A stretch of DNA of 64,000 nucleotides from Alopecurus myosuroides (lineage: Eukaryota > Streptophyta > Magnoliopsida > Poales > Poaceae), in the NCBI GenBank assembly GCA_028641055.1, contig CM054063.1:47923920-47987919 (forward strand), given 5' to 3'. Under the pieces are notes generated by a model. That model did no database searches. It was not told the origin of the DNA and saw nothing but the letters and a program-made list of their open reading frames with translations. Positions 1 through 10,885 of the stretch are shown in pieces. The translations under genes were made by a program, and so were the position numbers. Numbering within the stretch: position 1 is the first letter of the stretch; each line of letters begins with the position of its first letter.

Positions 1-73
1 AACCCCCGCCTCAAAAAATGAGATACATCTCATTTTGGTAAACTTTAAGACAATTATTTTGAGACGGAGGGAG
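1..73. repeat. Stowaway-type MITE, cut by window edge
   Basis: The stretch ends in GACGGAGGGAG followed by TA at 74-75. This is the terminal signature and TA target duplication of grass Stowaway (Tc1/mariner) MITEs. The other terminus lies outside the window, so length and pairing cannot be checked. Confidence 0.6.
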
Positions 74-75
74 TA

Positions 76-2867
76 TTATCTTTCTCTCCTACTTCGCAGC
101 ACGGGTGTAAGTCATGCTCTAAAAAAATCATCTGAGAAATTGACCATTGAACCTATTTCAAGTTTGCGAGTTCAAAGAAAGTCACATGCTTCATCAAATT
201 ACAATTAAGTCAGTGGAACTACTAACACCATTTCGATGAAAAATGTGCAAACAACTTGTAATATTCATCTTTGACAAAAAATTAGTCCAACAATGTAAGT
301 ATTACCGTTTAGAAAACTGATATCGTTAGAAAAGGTATTTTCAAAACTAACCAAGGATATAAATATTTCCTTCACGAGATTTAGTAAAACATAGTACTCC
401 CTACTATCTATACAAATTATCGCTGATTTATTATAAAGTCCTACTAAATAAGCGACAACGAACATGGCCGATGGGAAGTATAAAAATATACTCTTTGTTA
501 AGTCTATTAGTCTTTATGGTTGGTCAAGATTTTTACTATATGTTTTTACTAAACATACCAATCACTGAAATTGGTCAGAAGCAAGTCGACTACCATTTCA
601 AATCGATACATGAGCGGTAAGTTTGCATCTACCAACAGCATATTCGACTCAGGGAGTAATCTGTATGCCATAAATGTTTTTTTTTGCGAGTTCGTATGTC
701 GTAAATGTTGAAAAGCTACAATTGATCGTACTATCTCATTTCCAAATATTCAAGAGGAACCATCCTACATTTTTCCTCCGGGTATCTTCTTTATCCTTCA
801 CGGTGCTCCCTTGAGCACATCCCAGTTTTGTCACCAATTAGTAGGATATTTACACATGGGGAATCCCGGATTTGTCACCAACCCAAAAGTGCTTTGAAGA
901 AATTGTATAACACCGACTCCACATCTCCAAAAAATACTCGCACAACAATGAATGAATATATTTTATGAAAATACAATCAATGTATGGTTGGACCACCAAC
1001 TCCACCTTCCAAAAGAAATACTCGAAACATATATTTCAATCAGTTCTCTACTACACCTACATGATTTCCTCTCACAGTGAGAACATCAGACCGTCCTTCC
1101 TCGTCATGACACTTCTCTCCTCGCCAACGGGTCCTCAATGCCCTGGCCTCTCCTTACCGATGGGAGGTCCACACCCCTACTCCTGTGTTTTTTCGTGCTA
1201 GGGTTTATCCACGCATAGTGTCCCAGCAGAGCCTAGAGACACCTGCAACGATTGATCCAAATCTGCATGTACAATTTGTTTCTAGCCAGAGAACTGCTTA
1301 TCCGCTAGCTAGACTAAAAATATAACCGATGAATGCTTTTCCATTCAAGTTACTGTCAGTTTACCATGCTAGAGGTACATTTCATGGAAACAAGTATATT
1401 CCAACTAATGTTTATCGTTTTGGACCCATCAACATTTCATATGAATGCTAAAATCTAAACAGATGTTAAACCTGCACTGCACACTAATTGAATCACATAT
1501 CTTATGAGAATGCTACTATGAGTTATCTGCAACCTGGTCCTGCATTTTATCTAACGTTGATTCATATCATCTATATTAGAAGTTGAAACAACTAAGAATA
1601 TATTGTATGACCAATAATAACCAAATAGCTCTTCCACAACTTCAAATCCATACCTTTCCTTCATATGGTAGTACTGGCAATCAAAAATAACTTGCGGCAT
1701 GATACTCATGTGCATCATATCCTTTGATGCTTAGCACTTCCATAACCTGAAAAAGAATTCCATAATCTGGGTCTATTAGATATTAGCTGCAGATGGGAGG
1801 GATGTCGATCAGGAATACCCCCCCCCCCCCCCCCCCGCGTGTCTGAATGCTTGCGAAAATGATGTAATTAAAAAATAGCACTTCACCCCTGGTTGTTGAA
1901 GTTACAAAATAAATACGCATGATTTCAGAGAGTGAAGCTGTAATTTAGATAGTTTTACAATTTTGTAATGTATCATCAAAAATGAAATTAATAAACTCAT
2001 ATCGTAGTCATATGCACACATATATTGTTGCTAACATGTGGAAATGGAACAAGATCAATTCATAGTATTGATAACATAACTCATGATATGATATATAAAC
2101 TCACACTCTTACAAATTTAAACGTTAAGGCACGATTCATAATCAGAACACAAATAAATGGCTCCACAATTAACAAAGAATCGGTGATCATGCACTTCCAT
2201 CTGAAAAATATACAAAATTACTTCACCTCAATCACCATTTTATTTGTTCTCACTTCTCAGTCTATGATCCTAAATAAAAAAAATCGTTGGTCATAGCTAA
2301 ATAGGTATCTGTCAAACAAATTGTTGCAGAAATTAGAATAGAATAAAAACTATGGGAAAATATGAATGATTCAGGAAGTAAGAAACCATGAAGCAGAAAA
2401 GGTAGCCAAACTTGATGACACACTTCAAACAGGGAACTGCTTACGCTCGTAAATTGTCACAACCTTGGTTAATGATCGCAAAGTCGTCGCATTATTTAGC
2501 TTCCTTCTAATAAGAGAAAGAAAAAATATAATTTACACACTATACATTCGAATTCTTTTATTGGTACAAGGAATGCATCACCAAATAAAGAAAACAAAAG
2601 AAACTGAAAAGGAGACAGGGCACATGTGCTCATATTTTCTATAGAGTTGCCATGCTCCAATGTATTACGAGCACACATCAGTGATTATTTCCACAATACC
2701 CTGAGTTGGTTGTGAAGATTTGAGGCACGTGCAGGAATAATGTACAGTTTTTTTCAATCTAACCTAGTCGTTGGCCGGATATATAATATGATCCGTTAAT
2801 GTTGTTGACATCTTAGACAACGATATTTCATCATCTCTATTTTCTTCATAGCAGACTGCATGTTAAA
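76..2867. other. No gene recognised
   Basis: AT-rich DNA without a convincing reading frame. It contains a pure run of 19 C at 1818-1836. Further exons of the minus-strand locus at 2868-4551 could lie here, but I could not delimit any. Confidence 0.4.
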
Positions 2868-4551
2868 AAAAAAATTGGTGCCCATTGTACCAGATTAATG
2901 AACTCCCCAAAGTACTTATGGTATGATGTGGCTTTGTTTGCTTCAGAAAGCAAAAGTAGATTTGCAAGGGAATTCTGAAAGTAGCATGTTGCATCTGCCA
3001 GGAAGAGCAAGTCAAAGCGGTTAGGAAAAGATTTATTTTCAGATGCATTGATATGAAGAGTGTTAGGTCCTTAAACACAAAGCATGTGAAACGTATCTTC
3101 AGCCAATAGGATTTAAAATAACATGTCTAAATCAGAATGTACACAATCTATTAGCATTTACCTTTTGCAGAATTCCGAATCCATATATCTAAGTTACAAT
3201 CAAGTGGAAGATCCCCACCATCAATTAGTTGTAACAGTGTACACAAAACAGTACCGACAATGGGATGATACACAATATTTTTTCGAAACTTGAAACATAA
3301 ACATTTTTAAGCCATAGTCTTCAATCTTCATAGGAAAAGAAATGATTCATGACCCAGAAACAATAATAAAAATTCCACCTGCAATAGCAAAGTTGAAAGG
3401 AAATAATGTTAGTTATGAAAAGCATAAACAATCTTTCGGTATATTGACAAGGAGATAAATCATAGGAAAGATAAAACTTAACAGAAAGAAAAATTGTGTT
3501 GCCACTTGCCATTAACGGAAAGTTTATTTTTAATCAGTAGAGCTAAATACTAACATATGCTTATGGCGAAACATACTTGCAGCGGTTACCTTTGAGTTAA
3601 TTTAGCCAAATTCATAACTAACGTACCTGGTCATCAAAGAAAACCAATGACATAGTGCAAAGAGAATTTATGCTTTGAATACATCTTCCAGGTTGCCTAG
3701 AACCATATCCTTTCCAATCTCGCGAAATCTACGCACAACCACCGATGTGCAACCAAGCTCCGAGAAAGTATTAATTCCTGCAAATATTAAGTGTGATTTT
3801 GATGTTGGTGTAACCAATCTAGTGAGTACTTGAAGGGTGAGGCGTGAGAAGTCATCTAGCAGCTTATAGAACCAACCAGCCGCAAACAGCGTCACTTTGA
3901 CCTGCCAAAGGAGAAGAGTGTGATTCAGAAATAATTACTAACAATCAAAATCTGGCATGTATTGCAATATCTGTAATGCTAATCACTATCCTGATTAATC
4001 ATACAACGAACAGTCATGAAATTCCAAATATTACAAAGCATTAACAACAAACCAGTCATACCACTCAAGAAAATGTCATGGAATTGTGTGTGTGTTGCAA
4101 GATCCTCCATGCAAATCACTACCCTGAATTACTAATTCTGCAAAGCATAAACCAGTCATGGACTAAGGCACAGACCTCTGCTGCATCACAGGAGCGGAGC
4201 TCGACATGGACCATATGCGTGACGAGATCTGCGATGCAGTCGAACATCCTTGGCACGAGCGCCCTATCCCGCGTCCTCCCCACCATCACCCTGCGCCGCC
4301 ACGACCTTCAATAGGATGGGCTCGGGCTCCGCCGCCGCGCTTGGTCGGTATGAGGGCGCAAATGATATGATGCGCATCCAGACGGAGTCGTCCTCGACGG
4401 CGGCCCTGAACTCGTTGGCAAGGCAGAGGAGCATGATCTCGGAGAAGATTCCGAGCTCGTCGGGCAGGACCCCGGGCGGTAGGAGGCTCGCCCCAGCGCC
4501 GCCGTGTCGTACTTCGTCATAAGCGCATCTCACCGTCGCTTGCTCTCTCAT
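2868..4551 (-). pseudogene. Unidentified multi-exon locus with a frameshifted first exon
   Basis: I do not recognise this protein. The first exon candidate starts at the ATG at 4551 and is GC-rich (residues such as PGVLPDELGIFSEIMLLCLA). It runs open to a stop at 4264. A frame displaced by one base continues coherently (ALVPRMFDCIADLVTHMVHV) to a GT donor after 4176, so a one-base gain near 4270-4290 is the simplest explanation. A second exon follows an AG acceptor at 3901 in matching phase 0 (VKVTLFAAGWFYKLLDDFSR) and reaches a stop at 3668, or, in another frame, a GTACGT donor after 3627. A third coherent block lies near 2880-3070 (FDLLFLADATCYFQNSLANL). The leucine-rich helical composition suggests an alpha-solenoid protein, but that is inference. 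It could be a decaying gene or a working gene with exons misplaced by eye. Confidence 0.4.
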
Positions 4552-5165
4552 ACCGACCTACCCCACACCTCGAGGAGCACCAAAGGAGGAGACGGGGCAA
4601 GAGCTTCAGTGACAGAGATCTGCTTGGGTGGCGGCGGCGGCTGACGAAACGCTGATTGAGCGAGGAAAACTGGGAGTTTTTTTTTTTTGCAAGGAAAACT
4701 GGGAGTTTGTTGGGCTTTAGGCCCAGGTAATCGATCGGGGGCGAAGCGAGGAGAGCGTACAAAGACACACCACGCGACTACGTTCCGACGTACGTTCAAT
4801 TCCAACTTATCCAACTTAGTAAAGAAGATAAACATAGAGAGTAGAGATTTGTTGAGATAAATCAGGAGATTTTTGTGATTGTGTGAATTTTTTTTTCCAC
4901 GTGAGGTTAGAGATGGGAGAGAATTTAGGGCGGTGGCATATTCTCCGTAATTACCTAGAAGTGGGATATTTAGTTGTGCGGTGGCATTCCTTCTGTAATT
5001 TCGTTGAAGTGTGACACCACCGCCACAGCAACCTTAATAGTAAAGATACTGACAGGTGAGACCCGCGGTAAGCAGTACTAAGTTTCTATTAGCTATAATA
5101 TAAAAAATATGTAGGGGTCCATTTGTAAAAACCCAACGCCACATGGCCGCCCCACACTCGTTTGG
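4552..5165. other. Upstream flank with a short imperfect tandem repeat
   Basis: No gene seen. Two adjacent units of about 49 bases (roughly 4930-4978 and 4979-5022) share the pattern GCGGTGGCAT, then CCGTAATT or CTGTAATT, then GAAGTG. The stretch nearest 4551 would hold the promoter of the minus-strand locus, but no clear TATA box stands out. Confidence 0.35.
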
Positions 5166-5174
5166 GACTAATTT

Positions 5175-6152
5175 TTTTTTTTTGAAATAAACCATACTAT
5201 ATAAAAGCAAGCAAGCCGTCTCATTAAAAAACCTTCCAGTCCCCGTAGGTACCCTGGTAAGGAAAAGAGTGCGTAAAAAACTTGCTGCTATCAGAAGATA
5301 GTTACATCGTTTACAAGTATTGCTCTGATGCTAATGGGTGGGTCACCAGTCCAGACCTGATTTAACTCTTCCCCAACCCTAGCTATTTCATGAGCTGCCA
5401 TATTTGCTTCTCTAGGACAATGATTAAATTTGGTACGAACAAAACCCCGGCTAAGAAACGTACACTCCTCATATATGGCGGCGGCTTCCCCTAAAGAATT
5501 TCTCTCATTTTGCATCGTCTCAACAATATCAGAGCAATCTGATTCGACTATGATTCTGTTGCATCCCACGAAGCCTGCTAGTCGAAGTCCTTCTCGCATA
5601 GCATGTGCTTCGGCCGTTGTTGCATTTTCTACATGGTTTAGACTCCATCTCCCTCCTGCAATAAAATTTCCAAAGTTATCACGAATTACCACACCCGTGG
5701 CTCCAGTACCTGTAGTATCGTCATAAGAAGCATCCACGTTCACTTTCACAAACTCCTCCGGGGGTTTTTCCCACCCATGCCTAGGGATAGGACCAGCACC
5801 CGGGTTCTTGATATTTTTGTAGTTCAAAGTGAGGGCTAAAATTGCTTGAGAGGTACGAAGAGGGTCGTTGACAGATTCACCATGTGTTGCTTTCCTCCTT
5901 TCCCACCACACATACCAGATGGCGACCGCAGCAAGATCACATACCCGCACCTCCGGAAATAATGGTGATGGGTTAGGATCAAGGAGGAGAGACTCCAGGA
6001 TTGGGGTACCTTCAGCCTCCACCCCAATCGCCAAATTCAGCTTCTGGGACATGCCCAAACCGTCCCATATTTCCTTTACCCGATGGCACTTAAATAGAGC
6101 ATGACTTACACTTTCGCAGTCAATGGAACAGAGGGGGCATTGACTCGAACTT
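5175..6152 (-). mobile_element. 5'-truncated LINE (non-LTR retrotransposon) insertion
   Basis: The nonamer GACTAATTT occurs at 5166-5174 and again at 6153-6161, flanking this segment as a target-site duplication. The low-coordinate end carries a run of T (5172-5183), which on the minus strand is the poly(A) tail expected at a LINE 3' end. The body encodes the C-terminal end of a plant LINE ORF2 (zinc knuckle and RNase H) but no endonuclease or RT. It is therefore a dead-on-arrival copy truncated at its 5' end during target-primed reverse transcription. Confidence 0.8.
5291..6151 (-). pseudogene. C-terminal LINE ORF2 fragment: zf-RVT plus RNase H-like (RVT_3) domain
   Basis: The frame is open from the 5' truncation point to a stop at 5291. 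The first residues (SQCPLCSIDCESVSHALFKC) are the Cys/His-rich zf-RVT module found at the end of plant non-LTR reverse transcriptases. After a linker comes an RNase H fold: VNVDASYDD (first catalytic Asp), TTAEAHAMREGL (Glu), IIVESDCSDIV (Asp) and HCPREANMAAHEIAR (last motif). All four motif positions are present, which is notable in a truncated copy. The first ATG is at 6058, inside the fragment, so a native start is missing. Proteins of this type are often annotated as RNase H-like host genes, but the flanking duplication and A-tail argue for a LINE relic. Confidence 0.8.
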
Positions 6153-6228
6153 GACTAATTTGCACCTTCTAACAACTTTAAGTACCCGTTGGCCCCAATT
6201 TATAAGAAGTGGGATGAGTTTGCACATG

Positions 6229-6640
6229 CTAAACAACTTTTGGGACCTCTGATGTATTTAACTCTTCATCATACGGTACCAGGTTCAACTTCCATCTGCT
6301 GTAGTCGAATGACTGCCGGAGATGATACCACACGCGTGTATCTTTAACCTCGCGCAGTACTTGTGTAGGATGAGAAGGGTAAGTCTGCTCGATTCCTCTT
6401 AGCAGGCACCCAAGGATCTGTCTCGCAGCTCTGCTGCTGCAGTTCACATAGTTGCACGTGAGCAGTAACGCCGTCCACTTTGACACGACGTGCGTCACCG
6501 CTTCCCAGAGCTCCATGGCAACTATGACACACATGGGAAACAGAGTGATACGGAACTCTCGGTCCTCATCAACAAATAATGATACTGCAATATTATGATG
6601 GACAGATTTTGGGTCCTCCTGGCGCGGCGGGTACTCCGCC
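6229..6640 (-). pseudogene. Gene fragment, possibly DUF4220-like membrane protein
   Basis: The C-terminal part of an open frame (stop at 6229) reads as a coherent protein: a hydrophobic stretch (ITLFPMCVIVAMELWEAVTH) followed by VSKWTALLLTCNYVN and a basic tail. The hydrophobic segment followed by an S-x-W-T motif recalls DUF4220/DUF594 plant membrane proteins, but this is only an impression. The N-terminal part of the same frame (6641-6801) is LTR-like DNA, so the 190-residue ORF looks like a chimera across an element boundary rather than a gene. Confidence 0.3.
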
Positions 6641-7120
6641 TTGGCACGTAAGAAAAGCCACAAGGTGGCGGAGAACTTTGTTACACGCAATAGCAAATCA
6701 ACGATGAAATTAAGCAAGATCAAACCAACGGGGACACGAGATTTTAACGTGGAAAACCCTTCCAACAAGGAAGAGAAAAAACCACGGGCGCCAGCCAGCA
6801 ATACTTCACTATTTCGGGGTGAGGTACAATCGCGCCGGGATTTACAATGTGTGGCTTATCCCGTGCGGCGGCTCACAAGAGCTATATAAAGGCGGTCATG
6901 ACCTAACTAGGTCGGTAACTGTGAATCCAACTCCGACTCGGTAACAACTCGTACCGTACCGCGGGGGGCTGCCGCCCCCCGCACCCCCCGCCGTGCACTC
7001 CACGCAACACGTGGGAACCAGGATGGGAAAGTTCAGCTCCGCGTAGCGGAGGCCGAACTTTCCTTTATCTTCATATGAATTTGGATCACCATAAAAAAAC
7101 AAACTTGGTTACGCACAGCA
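6641..7120. mobile_element. Short LTR-like fragment
   Basis: It contains AACGTGGAAAACCCTTCCAA and AAAACCACGGGCG, a phrase familiar from short-LTR Copia-type repeats of grasses, then a TATA-like GCTATATAAAGG at about 6880. A GC-rich segment with GGGGGGCTGCCGCCCCCCG near 6963 and a strong hairpin at 7026-7063 follow. The ends were not resolved and no target duplication was found. Confidence 0.35.
7026..7063. repeat. Compound hairpin (nested inverted repeat)
   Basis: Outer arms GGAAAGTTC and GAACTTTCC enclose inner arms CTCCGC and GCGGAG around a three-base loop. The whole unit is 38 bases with only a few unpaired bases between the two stems. It lies at the distal edge of the LTR-like fragment. 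It could be an RNA structure in a retrotransposon leader or a plain palindrome. Confidence 0.7.
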
Positions 7121-7139
7121 TGAAAGAGACTCCGACTCC

Positions 7140-9560
7140 GGCCACCACCGCTCCCCCGCCTAAACCCCTTCCCCAAGGCACCCCTCTCCTTAAGTATCGA
7201 GGCCGCCTCGACGACCGCACCTCAAAACGCCCCCCTCAAAAAACCTGAACCCTAGTCGCGCCTCGAATCCATCCGCCGCCGCCGTCGACATTGAAGACGT
7301 CCACGGGAGCCCCTCGTCGTCGCCGTTCCGTGCAAGGAGGAGGAAGACCGAGGCCACGAGGAGGACCCCCGCGACTCCCTCATCTCGTCGGTGTCCTCTG
7401 CGCAACCGGAGGAGTACGGGAACTCCGCCGCGGAGCTCGCCAGCGCCGCCATCTCCTCCGTCACCAGCGGAAAACATCCATCTCCGGTGAGCACCTCCTT
7501 CCCATCTTTCTCATCCGTCTGATCGGAAACCGACGGTTCCCCGAACCGGTACCAACCATTGGGAGCACGCCACGTTGCCCGCCTCGTCAGCCGCCTCGTC
7601 ATCGACCGCGCCCGCTCCGCTCCAATCGGGATCTGTCACGTGGACCGCCTAGTCAGCGCGTTTTTAAATCGATTTAAAAGTTCAGAAAAATTGCAAAACT
7701 TGTAAAATCCATAACTTTTGTTCTGTAACTTTGTTTTAGATTATTTTGGACTTCTGGAAATCAGCACATTATGTAGATTAATCTAGGCTATTGAAATTTC
7801 AATTTTGTATCATGCACTCACATGTTATTTGTAGATCTCTATTAATCACTATTTTGGGCATAACTTTTAATCTATAAATTCTTTTTAAGTGAAATCAATT
7901 GCTATGGTTTTGTTTTGATGTCCTCTATCCAGTAGAAGTGTTGGAAAAACTATTTATGCAACTTTGTAATAGAAACCCTATTAATCTTCATATTAGCCTA
8001 TATTAAAACCCTAGTAATGCTAATAATTATAATTTGATAATTAATTTGTTTTTCATGCGTCATAGCCATGTTATTAACATCAGAACATCATTATTAGTAT
8101 TGTGAATTTTGTGCGCTGATTTGAGCATTGCATAGCATGCATACATGTTTTTGTATTGTTATTTTGTTTTCTATGTTATGTTTGTTTTGTATGTTTATGT
8201 GTGGCTTGTTTTGCTTGTGTTAGATTGTGAAGAGGAGAAAGTCTACGCTTGTTGTTGTTATTCTTGTTGTGATTGTTCATCCTATTGCCAAGGAAAGTGA
8301 CACACCATCAAATCTCCCATATTTTCACTATGCATTACTACTGTTTTTGAGTAGTATGCATGATCGAGAATTTTACTAAGTTATTATTATGCTATGCAAA
8401 ATCCCAAGTAGTGTGTAGCAATCCTTTAGACTTGTTATTTTGGAGACTTACTACTTGGTAGATGCTTAGCCTTGCTACAAATTTGTTTTACTCAATGTTG
8501 TGGAAAATTTCTAAGTATAAACTTCAATGAACCACCTGGGTGGGTTTGGTATTGCGTTGTTGTCGAAAGTTGAGTGTCTCCTTAGGGCCTTTAATCTCCT
8601 AAGGAGTTCACTTGAGGAATGCCACCCAGGAAACAAAGAGATTACCAAGTCCTCTAAGTTTAGTAGCTTTCCATGCAGCCCTTTGACATATGGGTTCTGT
8701 CTTGATCGGCTAAGTTGTGAGAGTTTAGCCCATGCTTGACATGAAAATGTAGCATAATTGCAGGTGGAACGGGTCTTGCTGGTTGGGTTGACTTCTTGCT
8801 TCCGAAAGATCTCGTCTCAATTCTCTCCTTTCCATGATGCACTCTGCGTGTATAGGATGTTTGGGCTAATTGAAGACAAAGAGTGAAAGTGCACAACCTC
8901 TGTAGAGTTAGAAACTATGATCATAGCCGTGTCCCCGGTAATGGACGAATTCGAGCAGCTGGACAAGGATGGACAGAAGAATCTCAACACCTTTTTGAAG
9001 AAGTAAAATTTTGCTAAGGAAGTATTAGTTGTGGTGCTCATGGGTGTGTCCCATGGTGCCAACCTTTGAAAAGAAAACTCTTTTCCAAAATTGTTAGGAA
9101 AAAACTTGCTTTTCGCAAATAGCCTAAACTCCACCAAGCTAGATATGCATGTAGTTTAGACTTGCCATTTTATATCCACCAAAGTGTCGTTTGCCAGTAT
9201 ATTGTTTGTACCGAATCTCCTTCGGGGGCTGCATATTCAAACGTGCAGGAAATTTCGATGATGAGGTTTAATCAAGTGCTTGGACTCGAGTCTACACCCA
9301 ACATGTAATGTCTGTGGCGCATGATTGAAGATGGAGCCTCATTGCTATCTTTATTTCTGCTGTTTAGAACTCTGAGTTTTGCTAGTCTTTCAGGACTATG
9401 AACTTTGTAATAAAGTTATATTTGGCTATTCGGAATCTTTTGTAATAATTTTGATACTTCTGCAATGATACTTTACATTTTGTTATGTGGTGCTAGCATT
9501 GATCTGGGGACTAGCACTTAACACAGTAGTTCTTAAATTATTAAATGTGAGGGCGTTAAA
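7140..9560. mobile_element. Probable long-LTR remnant (gene-like GC block then AT-rich body)
   Basis: A GC-rich, proline/arginine-rich, stop-poor block (7140-7650) is followed by an AT-rich body. This is the same arrangement seen in the LTRs at 10886-16845 and 56968-60802. At 8880-9140 there is a phrase with GTGCACAACCTCTG and TAGCCGTGTCC that I associate with Triticeae Ty3/gypsy LTRs. None of the frames resembles a host protein. No TG/CA ends or target duplication were found, so the identification is tentative. Confidence 0.35.
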
Positions 9561-10880
9561 CTCTTAATTCTCTCCTCCAACTAAGTAAAAATCTAACAGT
9601 CTGCTCCGTGATGCACGGTCAAGTAATAATAGTTGATTTCTTGCAAAAGAAAAGTTTAATAGTTGATGGTACGTGTGGCCGGCTCCTCGGTTGTGCATTT
9701 TTTATTTTAGTAGTGTAGGTCAATTGGGTACTAGTACGTTGATTGCTTATGTAGCTATTAATTTTATTAAACAATTTTGCTATATCTCAGCTACAACGTT
9801 GGATTGCATCGTGATTCTTACACATATGAGTTGCAATTTAGCTTGCATGTAAGATTTTTTTTATACAAGTAGGGTTGAATCCTCTGAACGGCTAGATTTT
9901 CTTCACGATTCGTACTAGTCATGAGTTGCAAGTGAAATTTGATGACTTCATCGGATTGATAACTATCTTAGTTCTCATTCGACTAAGAAATAACCACATC
10001 CTTTTTTAAAACGGAAAAGCTCAGTCAACTTTATAGGTAAAGCCAAAATTGCAACACAATGCAACAAAGTTCTAGAAGCATACAGTTACAGTTCCACAAA
10101 ACAAACTAACAAGCTCCTAACATGACATCAAAGTACCAGGAAAATAGAGATCACCATATACTCTCTAAGTCTGGTAGATAAGTTTCTCAACGACCCTATC
10201 ATCGTGCAATGCTTGTTTATCCTCTGGTTTGATCAACAATCTTCAGACCAACAAGTATATGACCATTAAAAAAAGCAGTCAACAAGGTCCCAATAAAGCA
10301 AATCCAAATAAATATACGAGTGCATGGTAAGGAATGGAGAAGCATTGAATCCAAGGAAGCTTGGATGATAACGTTGATTAGACCATTACATAGAGAAAGG
10401 GGGTCGGGTCCGAGGCGGCAAGAACTCGGCACATGGGGGGTTCACATAGTTTTTCTGTCATGGAGTTGTCACGACAGTGACAGACAAGAGGGGTGTATAC
10501 TTGAGTTTCAAGAATTCTGCGGACGAGATTGGTACGCACGATGTAACCAGGCTCGTCCCCTCATGTTGGAGGTAAATACCTACTCCTTATTTGTGGTATT
10601 GATTGCTAAATCGTCACAAGGTTCCTCAATAGCTACGGTGGAATCAATACTGCTTCTATCCTTATAGGGTGCTCCGTGTCGGATTTATATACATAGTTGG
10701 CTTAACCTTGAGTCTTCCGGGTCAACTACGTCTTCGCAGCGAGCGGGGGGGGGGGGGGGGGGGGGGGGAGGGGACAAAGGAACGTGGACTCGATTGAAGT
10801 GGTTAGCTGACTTGCAGGGGCGAATTGCAATTTTTCCGTGGAATGCGAGGGGACGCTGGACTCACTCCACCGTCGTGGGC
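9561..10880. other. No gene recognised; long G run
   Basis: Low-complexity intergenic DNA with a pure run of 24 G at 10745-10768. Short frames here have no recognisable domain. Confidence 0.4.
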
Positions 10881-10885
10881 TAATA

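Noticed and set aside
7291..7677. Arg/Pro-rich frames on both strands as exons
   Set aside because: Overlapping stop-poor frames in GC-rich DNA, without consistent splice sites or a protein family.
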